From Rubripirellula sp036339635 (GTDB lineage: Bacteria; Planctomycetota; Planctomycetia; Pirellulales; Pirellulaceae), in NCBI GenBank assembly GCA_036339635.1, contig JAYZAR010000043.1, positions 11,647 through 75,646 of the forward strand: a stretch of DNA of 64,000 nt. The letters are read 5' to 3'. Below are positions 9,023-18,461 of the stretch, piece after piece; positions within the stretch are counted from its first letter, which is position 1; the number at the start of each line of letters is the position of its first letter. The position numbers and the translations under genes were made by a program. Below the pieces are notes generated by a model that had not been told where the DNA came from, did not search any database, and saw nothing but the letters and a program-made list of their open reading frames with translations.

Positions 9023-10279
9023 ATGAGTTTGGCATCGATTGACCAGTGTCGTGACTTGTTGCGACGTTTTATCGAGGTCCGAAGATTCTCGGAACGGTTG
9101 GTCGAACCCCTTTCGTCAGAGGACTGTTTGGTTCAGTCGATGCCAGATGTGAGCCCGACAAAGTGGCACTTGGCTCATACGACTTGGTTTTTCGAAACTT
9201 TTGTTCTTTCAGAGTGCCCTGATTATCGAGTGCATGATGAGCGTTACGCGCATCTGTTCAATTCCTATTACAACACGATCGGGGAACAATACCCGCGCTC
9301 TCGACGAGGAATGATTGCTCGGCCGACCTTGGCCGACGTGATGGAGTATCGGCGTTTCGTCGATGAGTCACTGGGAAAATGGCTGGAAGCTGATTCGGAG
9401 GCTGCCACCAGAATTGCATCGGTTGTCGAAATTGGTTTGCAGCATGAGCAACAGCATCAGGAACTGATACTGACAGACATCAAGCACGTGCTCTCGCAGA
9501 ATCCGTGCTGGCCAGTTTTCCAAGCAGGAAAGATGGACCCGATCATACGGCCGACGAAGCAATGGATCGACCATCAGGAAAATATCTGTGAAATTGGTTT
9601 TGATGGAGATGGGTTTTGTTACGACAACGAACAACCGCGACATCGTATGTTCGTGGAGTCTTATCAAATTTGTGATTCGCTTGTGAGTTGTGGTGAGTAT
9701 TTGCAATTCATCGAGGATGGCGGTTATAGGCGCCCCGAATATTGGTTGTCAGTTGGCTGGCAAGCGGTGCAAGACCACGATTGGACTGCGCCACTTTACT
9801 GGCAAAGGGATGGTGATTCGTGGCTGGAATTCACACTGGCCGGACTACAGCAGGTCGATTTGGATCGCCCCGTCACTCACGTAAGCTATTTTGAGGCCGA
9901 TGCTTTTGCTCGTTGGAGTGAAGCTCGTTTGCCAACCGAAGCGGAATGGGAAGTTGCTGCTGTCGGTTCGTCGCGGAGCGGTAACTTTGTCGATACATTG
10001 CTGAAGCATGGGAATGCGATTCATCCCGGTGCCGCCCAACACGATCACACGCTCTTTGGCGATGTTTGGCAATGGACGGCGAGCCCTTACGTTGCCTATC
10101 CGGGATACCACCCACCCGCGGGCGCTCTGGGAGAATACAACGGTAAATTCATGTGCAACCAATTTGTGTTGCGTGGTGGTTCGGTCGCAACCTTCTCGAG
10201 CCACATTCGACCCACCTATCGCAATTTCTTTCCCGCTGAAACGCGCTGGCAGTTCAGCGGAATTCGCCTCTGTCGCTAG
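9023..10279 (+). CDS. egtB: Ergothioneine sulfoxide synthase EgtB (iron-dependent)
   Basis: EgtB is the non-haem iron enzyme that uses oxygen to join hercynine to a thiol donor (gamma-glutamylcysteine or cysteine), forming the C-S bond of ergothioneine. The N-terminal DinB-like domain shows all three expected iron ligands: His in HLAHTTWF near residue 51 and the pair in HEQQH near 141 and 145. The C-terminal FGE/sulfatase-modifying-factor domain (about 185-418) ends with the typical FVLRGGSVAT...HIRPTYRNFF...FSGIRLCR pattern. I chose the ATG at 9023 rather than TTG 9017; GAGG lies upstream. No egtA, egtC or egtE gene lies in the window, so this may be the short egtB-egtD pathway. Confidence 0.95.
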   Translation: MSLASIDQCRDLLRRFIEVRRFSERLVEPLSSEDCLVQSMPDVSPTKWHLAHTTWFFETFVLSECPDYRVHDERYAHLFNSYYNTIGEQYPRSRRGMIARPTLADVMEYRRFVDESLGKWLEADSEAATRIASVVEIGLQHEQQHQELILTDIKHVLSQNPCWPVFQAGKMDPIIRPTKQWIDHQENICEIGFDGDGFCYDNEQPRHRMFVESYQICDSLVSCGEYLQFIEDGGYRRPEYWLSVGWQAVQDHDWTAPLYWQRDGDSWLEFTLAGLQQVDLDRPVTHVSYFEADAFARWSEARLPTEAEWEVAAVGSSRSGNFVDTLLKHGNAIHPGAAQHDHTLFGDVWQWTASPYVAYPGYHPPAGALGEYNGKFMCNQFVLRGGSVATFSSHIRPTYRNFFPAETRWQFSGIRLCR

Positions 10280-10294
10280 CAGCCAGTATCGCCG

Positions 10295-10334
10295 GCAGTC
10301 AGGAGCGTTAGCAGTCAGGAGCGTTAGCAGTCAG
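10295..10334. repeat. 16-bp direct repeat, about 2.5 copies, just after egtB
   Basis: The unit GCAGTCAGGAGCGTTA occurs at 10295-10310 and 10311-10326, with a partial third copy to 10334. It starts 16 bases after the egtB stop and lies in the short gap before the next gene. It may act as a spacer or reflect slippage; no function is evident. Confidence 0.85.
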
Positions 10335-10503
10335 CGGCGAAAGTGGGTTGCATCGCTAGCCGGGGTGTCGCTAGCGACGTTTACAAATTGACGGGTGAAA
10401 AGAAATCTGCAGACACGCAAGATTCTGGCAGCTTCGAGCCCATGCCGTCTTTTGACACTCTTATACTGGCGTTGTGATCAATCACTCAGAATTGAGGGAC
10501 ATG

Positions 10504-13473
10504 ATGGGGAAGATCAACTGCTGGGTACTAGTGTTTGCTGGGCTGCTGTGGGCGATCCCGATCTGGGCCGCTTCGAGCGAAGAAGATCTGAGGCGTCTCG
10601 ATTTGAATCGTGGGATTGTCGGTGTCGTGGGGATCGATGAAGACGATCCGTCCTATTTGATCGATCTTTGTGGACAATCCGAGTTGACGGTTTACTTTCA
10701 AACCGATGACCCATCTTTTGCTGCAACGGTGCGTCAGGCTGCATCCGCTCGTGGGATTTTGGGGAGCCGATTATTCGTTCAATCAGGATCGTTGGCTTCG
10801 ATCCATCTCGGCGACAACGTCGCGGACCGAATTTTGGTTGCGGAAAGCGCGAAGGACCATGTTTCTCGTGCAGAAGTAATGAGAGCATTGCGGCCGCGGG
10901 GAATTGGTTGGATCGCGGATGAATCGATGACGAAGCCTGTCCCGGACGGCATTGATGAATGGAGCCATCCCTATCACGGTCCCGATAACAATCCAAATTC
11001 GGAAGATCAGCTCGTGCGAGGATCACTGCGCACACAATTTATTGGCTATCCAAAATTTAGTCCGATGCCCGAGCAGTCGGTAATCGCCGGGGGCAGGATT
11101 TACAAAGCGATGGGCCACATTGCTCACAAAGCAAATCAGAACGAAATGTTGAACACACTTTTGTGTGTGAATGCCTATAACGGAACGATCTTGTGGCGAC
11201 GGCCCTTGCCGGCCGGATTTATGATTCATCGCAATACGATGGTTGCGACCGAGGATGCGCTTTACATGGGAGATCATGAATCGTGCAAGATCTTCGACGG
11301 CGAGACCGGTGAGTTGCGCGATGAGATTCGCGTCGACAAAGACATTAGTGATGGGCCGGTTTGGAAATGGATAGCGATACGCGATGGTGTGTTGTACGGG
11401 CTGGTGGGAAATACCGAAATTGAAATTGAAACCCAGCGAGCCGTCCGTCGAGGGTTGGGGCATTGGCCTTGGGGGATGTGGGAGGGGCACGATTATTCGG
11501 ATCCGCGAACCTCTTTTGGCTTCGGAAGGACATTGGTTGCAATCGATCTGAAGTCCAAAGATCGCATCTGGCATTATCGCGATGCTGAGTTTCTGGATGC
11601 CCGCGCCGTATGCATGAATGACACGCAGATCTTTTGCTACTGCCCGGGGAAATTCCTCACTTCGATTGATCGATCCACCGGAAAGGTACAGTGGAAAACA
11701 AACAACACCGACTTGATGCAGGCGATCGGGGACAACGAAAAAGCGCAACATTACATTACCGGCTACGCGACCACCTGTTACATCAAATGTGATGACAATT
11801 ATCTCTTCTTCGCTGGGCCGCAACGCGCTCAGATGGTAGTTGCTTCAGCCAAGGATGGAAGCTTGGCATGGACACATCCCACCGGGAATTTGCAATTGGT
11901 ACTTCGCGATGATGGCATCTGGGCAGCTGGACCGCAGAAGTCTGAAAATGGAATGAAGTTTGATTATCGCACTGGCGAGGTGCTGGCGAAGTTTCCCGCT
12001 CGCCGCGCCTGCACTCGTGCGACAGGATGTGCCGACAGTATTTTTTATCGGGCCAGTGGTGGGACGGTTCGTGTGTTAACCGAATCGAACCAAGCTCAGC
12101 ACATTGATCCCATGCGGCCCCCATGCCAAGACGGTGTGCTCATTGCAGGGGGGCATCTTTATTGGGGGCCTTGGATGTGTGGTTGCCAGCTATCGCTCTA
12201 CGGCAATATTGCTTTGCGACCAACGCCTGAAGATGCGGAATCCCGGCCTACCAGCGATCGATTGATCACCGGAGATCTTGACGCAGCGATCCCGTCGATT
12301 GATGCGAAGGATCGAGATTGGACGAGCTATCGTGGCAGTAATACACGCTCGGATGTTTCTGCGATTCCAATCCCATCGAATGTTCAATTGGCTTGGTCCA
12401 GCAAGGTTTCGCATGGTGTGCTTCCGACGGCACCGGTCACCGCTGGGGGTCAAGTTTTCATCGCTGACCGTGGCGGCGCCGTTCGTTCGCTAGATGCCGA
12501 GGGTAAGTTGATTTGGGAGTATTTCACTGGTGGCCCCATTTATTACTCGCCCACGATCGCGCATGACCGTGTGTACGTAGGTTCGGCAGACGGACGGGTC
12601 TACGCGTTGGCGGCGAACGATGGACGATTTCTCTGGTCATTTCGCGTGGGGCCCGAAGATTACTGGGTTCCGGTATACGACCACTTGGTTTCTGCCTGGC
12701 CAGTTGCCGGCGGTGTGGTGGTCGAGGACGATTCGGTTTATGCCGCAGCAGGAATTGCGCATTACGATGGCACACACGTCGTTGCGCTCGACGCAATTAC
12801 TGGTCAATTGCAGGTGTCCAATGATCGGTCGGGAAGATTGGAAGAAGACGTTAACAACGGAATCAGCGTGCAAGGAAATCTGACCATTGTGGAAGGCGAG
12901 CTCCGGTTCTTGGCTGGGGGCGTGTATGAAACCGCACGGTACGATCTGAAAACATTGGATTGCTTAAACACACCCAAGAATCAGGTTTCATCTCAATTTC
13001 GCACCGCTTTTTATCCTTATTACCCGAATTATGGGAAGTATGTTTCGCTTGATTTTCAATGTAGCGATGGATGCCAATTGACTCATGATGCCAGCTATGA
13101 AGGTAGTCAATTCGTCAATTTAGCGCGGTTGTCGCCTTTACCAAGTGGTGCCCCAAAACCAGTCAAGGAAGCAGCGCGTTGGGTGCGTCGCGGTGGGAAG
13201 CCACCAGAAAATCTTTGGCAGGACCGCGCCAATCGCCGGTTCACTAGTTTTATTGTGACAGACAAAATGCTGCTGGCGACGGGGCATCCGGATGGGGCCG
13301 AGAATGAGAACTTTTTAGTCGCGATTCGAACGTCCGATGGTCAGGATCAGTGGATCGCAAAAACACCCGCGGGCGTAGTAAAAGGCGGCACAGCGATGGG
13401 TGACAATGGTCGTCTCTATGTTGCATTAGAGGATGGTTCGTTGTTGTGTTTTGATTCACGTGTCACTCCCTGA
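10504..13473 (+). CDS. Large exported quinoprotein-like (PQQ-repeat) beta-propeller protein
   Basis: About 990 residues with a signal peptide (CWVLVFAGLLWAIPIWA). Two propeller regions of PQQ-type blades follow: blades such as YNGTILWRRPL, KDGSLAWTHP and STGKVQWKTN lie in the first half, and GKLIWEYFTGGPIYYSP, NDGRFLWSFRVGP and SDGQDQWIA in the second. Similar proteins are very common in planctomycetes, usually without proof that they bind PQQ or act as dehydrogenases. I prefer the ATG at 10504, with GAGGGA a few bases upstream, over GTG 10474. Cys residues are unusually frequent (for example ATTCYIKCDD, CQDGV, WMCGCQ), which could mean disulfides or metal binding. The substrate is unknown. 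Confidence 0.85.
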   Translation: MGKINCWVLVFAGLLWAIPIWAASSEEDLRRLDLNRGIVGVVGIDEDDPSYLIDLCGQSELTVYFQTDDPSFAATVRQAASARGILGSRLFVQSGSLASIHLGDNVADRILVAESAKDHVSRAEVMRALRPRGIGWIADESMTKPVPDGIDEWSHPYHGPDNNPNSEDQLVRGSLRTQFIGYPKFSPMPEQSVIAGGRIYKAMGHIAHKANQNEMLNTLLCVNAYNGTILWRRPLPAGFMIHRNTMVATEDALYMGDHESCKIFDGETGELRDEIRVDKDISDGPVWKWIAIRDGVLYGLVGNTEIEIETQRAVRRGLGHWPWGMWEGHDYSDPRTSFGFGRTLVAIDLKSKDRIWHYRDAEFLDARAVCMNDTQIFCYCPGKFLTSIDRSTGKVQWKTNNTDLMQAIGDNEKAQHYITGYATTCYIKCDDNYLFFAGPQRAQMVVASAKDGSLAWTHPTGNLQLVLRDDGIWAAGPQKSENGMKFDYRTGEVLAKFPARRACTRATGCADSIFYRASGGTVRVLTESNQAQHIDPMRPPCQDGVLIAGGHLYWGPWMCGCQLSLYGNIALRPTPEDAESRPTSDRLITGDLDAAIPSIDAKDRDWTSYRGSNTRSDVSAIPIPSNVQLAWSSKVSHGVLPTAPVTAGGQVFIADRGGAVRSLDAEGKLIWEYFTGGPIYYSPTIAHDRVYVGSADGRVYALAANDGRFLWSFRVGPEDYWVPVYDHLVSAWPVAGGVVVEDDSVYAAAGIAHYDGTHVVALDAITGQLQVSNDRSGRLEEDVNNGISVQGNLTIVEGELRFLAGGVYETARYDLKTLDCLNTPKNQVSSQFRTAFYPYYPNYGKYVSLDFQCSDGCQLTHDASYEGSQFVNLARLSPLPSGAPKPVKEAARWVRRGGKPPENLWQDRANRRFTSFIVTDKMLLATGHPDGAENENFLVAIRTSDGQDQWIAKTPAGVVKGGTAMGDNGRLYVALEDGSLLCFDSRVTP

Positions 13474-13788
13474 ATCGAGCCGAGCCAGCCTTAGATATGT
13501 CGCGGGCTGGCAGAAGCCGTTTGTGGCCCCCGCCAAACGCAGGCTAGGTTGCGTCTGAATTGGGCCGTTTGGTTGCTGACTCTGCCTGGTTGCTGGGGAT
13601 GTGGCAGCGAACGACGGCAACTTCAGCGAATCCTCACTGATATCCTCGACAACGGTTAACGCCTCTTCGGTAACCAGATCTAAGCGCCCTGTGCAGCCAG
13701 ATCATGGGCCTTGTTTTTTGGAACCGCTTGCGCTGTTACGATACGGGTTCCGTTGAGCGGTTTTAATTCGAGATTTGGAGTAAAAAGC
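13474..13788. other. Intergenic region before lemA
   Basis: About 315 bases. The lemA reading frame is open upstream to 13711, but the ATG at 13789 has its own ribosome-binding site (GGAG). I recognise no gene or RNA in the remainder. Confidence 0.4.
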
Positions 13789-14388
13789 ATGATTTGGATT
13801 GTGTTAGCCGTCATCGGTGTGGTGGCTTTATTGGTGGTGGGTTACGTGATTGGTATCTACAACCAATTGGTGAGGTTAAAAAATCGCTACGAAAACGCAT
13901 TTTCTCAGATCGAAGTGCAATTAAAGCGTCGCTACGATTTAATCCCAAACCTGGTAGAAACGGTGAAAGGCTACATGTCGCACGAGCGTGAAACGCTGGA
14001 AGCAGTGATCAAAGCTCGAAATCAAGCTGTGACAGGCCTGCAAGCCGCCGCCGCCGATCCGAGTAACGCGGCGGCAATCCAGTCACTTGCCGGTGCGGAG
14101 CAGGGTTTGACAGGTGCGTTGGGTCGGCTCTTCGCTTTGTCAGAGTCGTATCCTGATTTGAAGGCGAATCAGAACATGGCGCAATTGACCGAAGAGATTA
14201 CATCGACCGAAAACAAAGTGTCGTTTGCACGTCAGGCATACAACGATTCGGTAACGGCTTACAACACTTACAAGGAAACGTTCCCACCCGTCGCGGTTGC
14301 TGGAATGTTTGGACACTCTCAGAATGCGCAGCTGCTGGAATTTGACAGCGAAGCTATCGCAGAAGCACCGAAGGTTTCGTTCGACTAA
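13789..14388 (+). CDS. lemA: LemA family membrane protein
   Basis: A 199-residue LemA protein: one N-terminal transmembrane helix (MIWIVLAVIGVVALLVVGYVIG), then a long helical-bundle domain with the family signature YENAFSQIEVQLKRRYDLIP and NLVETVKGYM. LemA proteins are anchored with a short outer N-terminus and a helical domain on the other side of the membrane; their molecular role is unclear. The ATG at 13789 follows GGAG. The stop codon is immediately followed by the ATG of the M48 protease gene, so the pair is surely co-transcribed. LemA next to an HtpX-like protease is a recurrent arrangement and suggests a membrane-protein quality-control unit. Confidence 0.93.
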   Translation: MIWIVLAVIGVVALLVVGYVIGIYNQLVRLKNRYENAFSQIEVQLKRRYDLIPNLVETVKGYMSHERETLEAVIKARNQAVTGLQAAAADPSNAAAIQSLAGAEQGLTGALGRLFALSESYPDLKANQNMAQLTEEITSTENKVSFARQAYNDSVTAYNTYKETFPPVAVAGMFGHSQNAQLLEFDSEAIAEAPKVSFD

Positions 14389-16416
14389 ATGACTACCGAT
14401 TTTTATCAGCGTCAATCGGATGCTCGGCGAAACACTTGGCGGTTGGTCGTGTTGTTCGGCATTGCTGTCGTATTGATCGTAAGTTCGGTGGTGGCGATCA
14501 CTTTCGTCGTTGTTGATTTTCAGTATCAACGAACCGATCGGCGGCCCGAATCCCAAATCTATGTCATTCCCGCGATCGCGGGTTTGGTGTCGTTGCTAAT
14601 TATCGTTGGAGGCTCCCTCTATAAAGTTTGGGAGCTGCGACATGGCGGTGGAATGCGTGTTGCCGAAGGCCTGGGGGGACGGCGGATCTATCCCAGTACT
14701 AGCGTTGGCGTCGAGCGGCGACTGATGAATGTCGTCGAGGAAATGGCAATTGCTTCTGGCGTCCCAGTACCACCTGTATTCTTATTAGACGAGGACGGGA
14801 TCAATGCGTTTGCCGCTGGTTACTCGCCCAGTGATGCTGTCTTGGGAATCACGCGTGGTTGTGCGGAAAATCTGTCACGCGATGAATTACAGGGAGTGAT
14901 TGCGCACGAGTTTAGCCACATTCTCAATGGCGATATGAGAATGAGCATTAAGCTGATTGGAATCCTGCACGGGATTCTTTTGATCGGTTTGGTGGGGCAG
15001 GTATTGCTTAGAACATTCGTCTACGCAGGACACGGTCGGTCAGGTTCAAGTGGGGGAAACAGTGGAAAAGGGGGCGGTGCCCAAATCATCTTGGTTATCT
15101 TGGCAGTTTCAGTAGCAGCAATTGTGCTTGGTTTCATCGGAACATTTTTCGGTAACCTCATCAAGGCTGCTGTCTCACGGCAGCGTGAATACCTGGCTGA
15201 TGCCTCCGCTGTCCAATTTACGCGTGATCCAGGGGGAATCGCTGGCGCTCTGAAGCGAATTGGAGGATCGACCGCTGGATCGCAATTGGAGGCTCCCAAT
15301 GCAGCTGAGGCGAGTCACATGTATTTCGCCGAGGGTGTCTGGCAGGGTATCGCGGGATTATGGGCAACGCATCCACCGCTGCCGAAGCGAATTCGCGCGA
15401 TTGAGCCAAATTGGGATGGAAAGTTTTACAAAGGCCGCCCCAGTGCCAAGTCGTTTTCCACTGGGCAATTAGCTGGTTTCGCTGGTGCTGAGTCCAAGGT
15501 GACCAGTGCTGATGCGCAGGCCAATGTTGCGGCTTCCGCGGCCGTTGTGGCGGCGGGCAATGCGGCTCAGGGTGCGAGCGCGGTACCGATTTCGTTGATC
15601 GATGAAGCCTACCTTCACGTGGGTGATCCGACGACCGAGCATCGGCACTATGCAGCTGAAGTAATCAAGCAATTATCCGGTGTCGTGCTTGAAACGGTGC
15701 GGGAACCGTATGGCGCACGAGCTGTTGTTTATGGGTTGTTGCTCGATGAACAGCCAGAGATTCGCAAGGTTCAAATGGATACGTTGCAGCGGCACGCGAC
15801 ACCAGATGTCGTCAAGCTCGTCGTGGAACTACAGGATGCAATCGACGGTTTGGACATTCGCGCCAGGCTGCCGCTGATTGATCTCGCGTTGCCTTCGCTT
15901 AAAGTAATGTCGATGAAGCAATATCAAGACTTTAGTCATTGCTTTGTTTCTTTGGCCAAAGCAGATCGCCAGATCAATTTGTTCGAATGGATGCTCGCTC
16001 AAGTCGTGATGCGGCACTTGCAACCGCAGTTCGATGTGGTCAAAAGCCCGCCGGTGCAATACTACGGGATGCAACGCCTGCAGTCGGAATGTGCAACGTT
16101 ACTCTCCACAGTCGCCTCAGCTGGCAATTCAGAGGAGAGAGCAGCGGAAGCTTATGAGGCGGGCGCTCAACTCTTGCCCGAGCTTCGATTAGAACGAGTG
16201 CCACGCGACGAATGCCATCTTGCGGGTCTTCAAGACGCGTTGGCAAAGCTGGCTCGTGTTTCTGCGAAGCATCGCGGTCAACTGGTCGATGCGTGTGCGG
16301 CAGCCATTTGTGCCGATGGCCATGTGACCTGGCAGGAAGCGGAATTGCTGAGAGGAATCTCGGATCTGCTCGACTGTCCCATGCCACCTTTGTTGGTAAA
16401 GAAAACGAACACCTAA
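14389..16416 (+). CDS. M48-family (HtpX-like) membrane zinc metalloprotease with long C-terminal extension
   Basis: Two N-terminal transmembrane helices (about residues 18-40 and 55-78) precede the M48 catalytic domain. The zinc site HEFSH is at 173-177, with the third ligand expected in the following QREYLADA helix near 265. Two more membrane segments surround residues 185-205 and 235-260. HtpX itself is about 290 residues; here a further 330 follow, mostly helical, with repeated YGLLLDEQPEIRKVQ-like helices. The end (ACAAAICADGHVTWQEAELLR) resembles a TerB-like domain. M48 enzymes degrade misfolded membrane proteins. The gene starts directly after lemA without a gap. The protease call is firm; the role of the extension is not known. 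Confidence 0.92.
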   Translation: MTTDFYQRQSDARRNTWRLVVLFGIAVVLIVSSVVAITFVVVDFQYQRTDRRPESQIYVIPAIAGLVSLLIIVGGSLYKVWELRHGGGMRVAEGLGGRRIYPSTSVGVERRLMNVVEEMAIASGVPVPPVFLLDEDGINAFAAGYSPSDAVLGITRGCAENLSRDELQGVIAHEFSHILNGDMRMSIKLIGILHGILLIGLVGQVLLRTFVYAGHGRSGSSGGNSGKGGGAQIILVILAVSVAAIVLGFIGTFFGNLIKAAVSRQREYLADASAVQFTRDPGGIAGALKRIGGSTAGSQLEAPNAAEASHMYFAEGVWQGIAGLWATHPPLPKRIRAIEPNWDGKFYKGRPSAKSFSTGQLAGFAGAESKVTSADAQANVAASAAVVAAGNAAQGASAVPISLIDEAYLHVGDPTTEHRHYAAEVIKQLSGVVLETVREPYGARAVVYGLLLDEQPEIRKVQMDTLQRHATPDVVKLVVELQDAIDGLDIRARLPLIDLALPSLKVMSMKQYQDFSHCFVSLAKADRQINLFEWMLAQVVMRHLQPQFDVVKSPPVQYYGMQRLQSECATLLSTVASAGNSEERAAEAYEAGAQLLPELRLERVPRDECHLAGLQDALAKLARVSAKHRGQLVDACAAAICADGHVTWQEAELLRGISDLLDCPMPPLLVKKTNT

Positions 16417-16535
16417 GAATCCTGGTGGGAACAGAATCCCGTGCCTACGAAACACTGATGCTTACGAAGGTAAGGGTGGCAATCTCTGATGGCGTGAGCC
16501 CGAAGATTGAAATGGTGATCAGGATTGCTTGTTCC

Positions 16536-17360
16536 TCATCGCATCGATAACAAGCTGGGGCTGAGATTAGAGTTTTGGTGTTCGCGCAAATGCAACGATA
16601 GGTCGAGTGCCGTTTTTCCCGCGATAAGCAAAACTAAGATTCCGACGGAACTCCCCAATGCGATTGTCACGAACGCTCCGAGCAGGATGGCGATATGCAG
16701 TACAACAATGCGCAAATACGGCTGAAACATCAGGATGATGGGATTGGTTTGTTTGTATTCTTTGTGCCCCAGATAGTTCGTGAAGAAAGAGATCAGGTGG
16801 CTGATCGCCAAGGCGCCTACTCCCCACCATAGCTGCTCTTGGTTAAACACCTGCAACATCCCACCGAGATTTGGCATTTCTGGGGCAGCACCGCCTCCCC
16901 GCCCAAGCAAGACGAAAATAAATATGCCATGAACCGCGCAAAAAATGCCGTAGTGAAAAATGAAGAAAGGGATTAAGAAGAATTTCATTCGGTGCAGGGT
17001 TTTGGAATGCTTATCCCAATTATTGGTCATATCTTCAAAATGCTCATGCTCTTCCCCGGTTTTCGGTTGGACTTGTGATTGCATCTTTTCCAGGCTGGGA
17101 TCGGCAAACAGAATCTTTAAGACGTTGATGGCCCCAATGATTACGTTTTCTGACCAATAGAGTGCGACAATTGCAAATGTGCTCCAGCCAAACAAGAAGA
17201 CCCCCAGTAATGGAACCGCGTTGGCAAGGAGCAGTCCGATCGTCGATGGGCGATGTTGAAGGGCTTGTTCTATCCAGCCGTGATCGGCTGGCTTAGACTC
17301 GGTAAAATGCTCAGGAGATTTTGATGGATCAGTCACGCGATTTTCCCTCGTTCGTGCCAC
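16536..17360 (-). CDS. DUF6498-type integral membrane protein
   Basis: A 274-residue protein with about five or six hydrophobic segments (TIGLLLANAVPLLGVFLFGW, IVALYWSENVIIGAINVLK, FFLIPFFIFHYGIFCAVHGI, LWWGVGALAISHLISFF, IVVLHIAILLGAFVTIALG, VGILVLLIAGKTALDLSLH). The YWSENVIIG and FFIFHYGIF blocks fit my memory of DUF6498 proteins, whose function is not known. The start is GTG; an ATG five bases upstream is out of frame. It faces the protease gene tail to tail with a 119-base gap and has no close partner. The function is therefore open. Confidence 0.7.
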   Translation of the reverse strand: MARTRENRVTDPSKSPEHFTESKPADHGWIEQALQHRPSTIGLLLANAVPLLGVFLFGWSTFAIVALYWSENVIIGAINVLKILFADPSLEKMQSQVQPKTGEEHEHFEDMTNNWDKHSKTLHRMKFFLIPFFIFHYGIFCAVHGIFIFVLLGRGGGAAPEMPNLGGMLQVFNQEQLWWGVGALAISHLISFFTNYLGHKEYKQTNPIILMFQPYLRIVVLHIAILLGAFVTIALGSSVGILVLLIAGKTALDLSLHLREHQNSNLSPSLLSMR

Positions 17361-17776
17361 ACCATAGGATGGTGCGTTTCATGCCTGGGGTATGACAACA
17401 ATGTTGTACAGGTTGTAAATTGCTTTCACCTGAGCTTGCTCGAGTCATGGCGGCTGCAAATCCACGGAGCTTCAAGCCTCACAATTGTTGATTTGTCGTT
17501 GCTCCCCTGGCAATACCCGCGCGTTGTTGCGGAGCAGTTTTGGATAAAGGGCGATTGTCGCGTTGCCGATGCTGTAACTCGTAAAACCAGCATGAATCCC
17601 TGCCGTCCGTTGATCCCGTCGCCAACTAATGCTGATAACTTCAGTTTCGCTTTGATCGAAATGGCCAAAGTTTGGCCGGTGCAGCAGATGGCGAACCTAG
17701 CAGGTTGTGCAATCGAGGATGAAGCGCTGACACCGCACGAGTTAAGAACATTCAAGCGACCATTTTTTTCGGTTCA
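17361..17776. other. 416-base stretch without a recognised gene
   Basis: Open frames of about 110 codons exist on both strands (17436-17786 plus, 17426-17755 minus). Neither product resembles a family I know, and neither has a convincing start signal, so both are left uncalled. The region separates the divergent DUF6498 gene and the YggU gene and presumably holds promoters for both. Confidence 0.35.
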
Positions 17777-18244
17777 ATGGCGATGAGGATCCGATCTAAT
17801 GATGTGGGATCAGCGAGCCTGTCGAGGATGTTGGGGCAAGTTGAACTTCGCATGGTGATTCTCGAAACACACGCGACTCCGGGAGCCAAATTGGAATCGG
17901 TGGGCGGGGAACACGATGCTCGGTTGCAGATGAAGGTTTCTGCAAGAGCAGCGCAGGGCAGGGAAGGGCAACGCAGGGCAGGGAAGGGCAGGGCGAAAAA
18001 CGCTATTGCTCGATCTCTGGCGAAAGCACTTTGCTTGCCAAAATCGGCTGTCACATTGCGATCTGGACAGACAAGCCGAGTGAAACGAGTCGCGGTGTAT
18101 AGTGATTCGGATGCAATTCAAACGCGGCGCAAACAATTGCTCGATGTTGATTGCTCATTTTTTTCGCCACAAGAGCGAACCAAGTCTCAGGTGGTCGAAT
18201 TCTATGCCATACAATCTCTTGGTGTGATGGCATTGCGAAGGTAG
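17777..18244 (+). CDS. DUF167/YggU family protein with a repeat-expanded loop
   Basis: Residues about 24-115 match the DUF167 (YggU) pattern: LETHATPGAKLESVGGEHD, LQMKVSARA, then KNAIARSLAKALCLPKSAVTLRSGQTSRVK and a final strand RVAVYSD. The family is small (about 75-100 residues), compact and of unknown function. In relatives the alanine-rich turn runs directly into the KAN/KNA helix; here a ten-residue insert (REGQRRAGKG) interrupts it, encoded by a 10-bp repeat array at 17954-17993. The insert keeps the frame. The start at 17777 or a downstream ATG at 17852 is uncertain, and the 40-residue tail after the domain has no counterpart I recognise. Whether the lengthened protein still works is unclear. 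Confidence 0.65.
   Translation: MAMRIRSNDVGSASLSRMLGQVELRMVILETHATPGAKLESVGGEHDARLQMKVSARAAQGREGQRRAGKGRAKNAIARSLAKALCLPKSAVTLRSGQTSRVKRVAVYSDSDAIQTRRKQLLDVDCSFFSPQERTKSQVVEFYAIQSLGVMALRR
17954..17993 (+). repeat. 10-bp tandem repeat array inside the YggU gene
   Basis: Four degenerate units of 10 bp: CAGGGCAGGG, AAGGGCAACG, CAGGGCAGGG, AAGGGCAGGG. The first/third and second/fourth pairs give a 20-bp higher-order period. One unit would restore the usual protein; three extra units (30 bp) preserve the frame. Confidence 0.9.
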
Positions 18245-18461
18245 TAATCTCTCGTGAATTGCGATCGTATTCACTTGATCTTCATGCGATCTAGCTAGGC
18301 CGGTCGAAAAGCTGAGAATACGATTGGAGAATCCTTTACTGGATCAGCTGCGATAGGTGCGTCTTGCGGTTTACACTTGCACACCATTCGGGTTCTCACC
18401 TTGCGAATGAGGCAGGGACAATGAACGTCGATTCAAACGTGCGGATTGAAGGGAGAGCGAG

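Noticed and set aside
17436..17786. Open frame of 116 codons before the YggU gene
   Set aside because: No recognisable product, a competing minus-strand frame of similar length, and overlap with the YggU start. I cannot support it.
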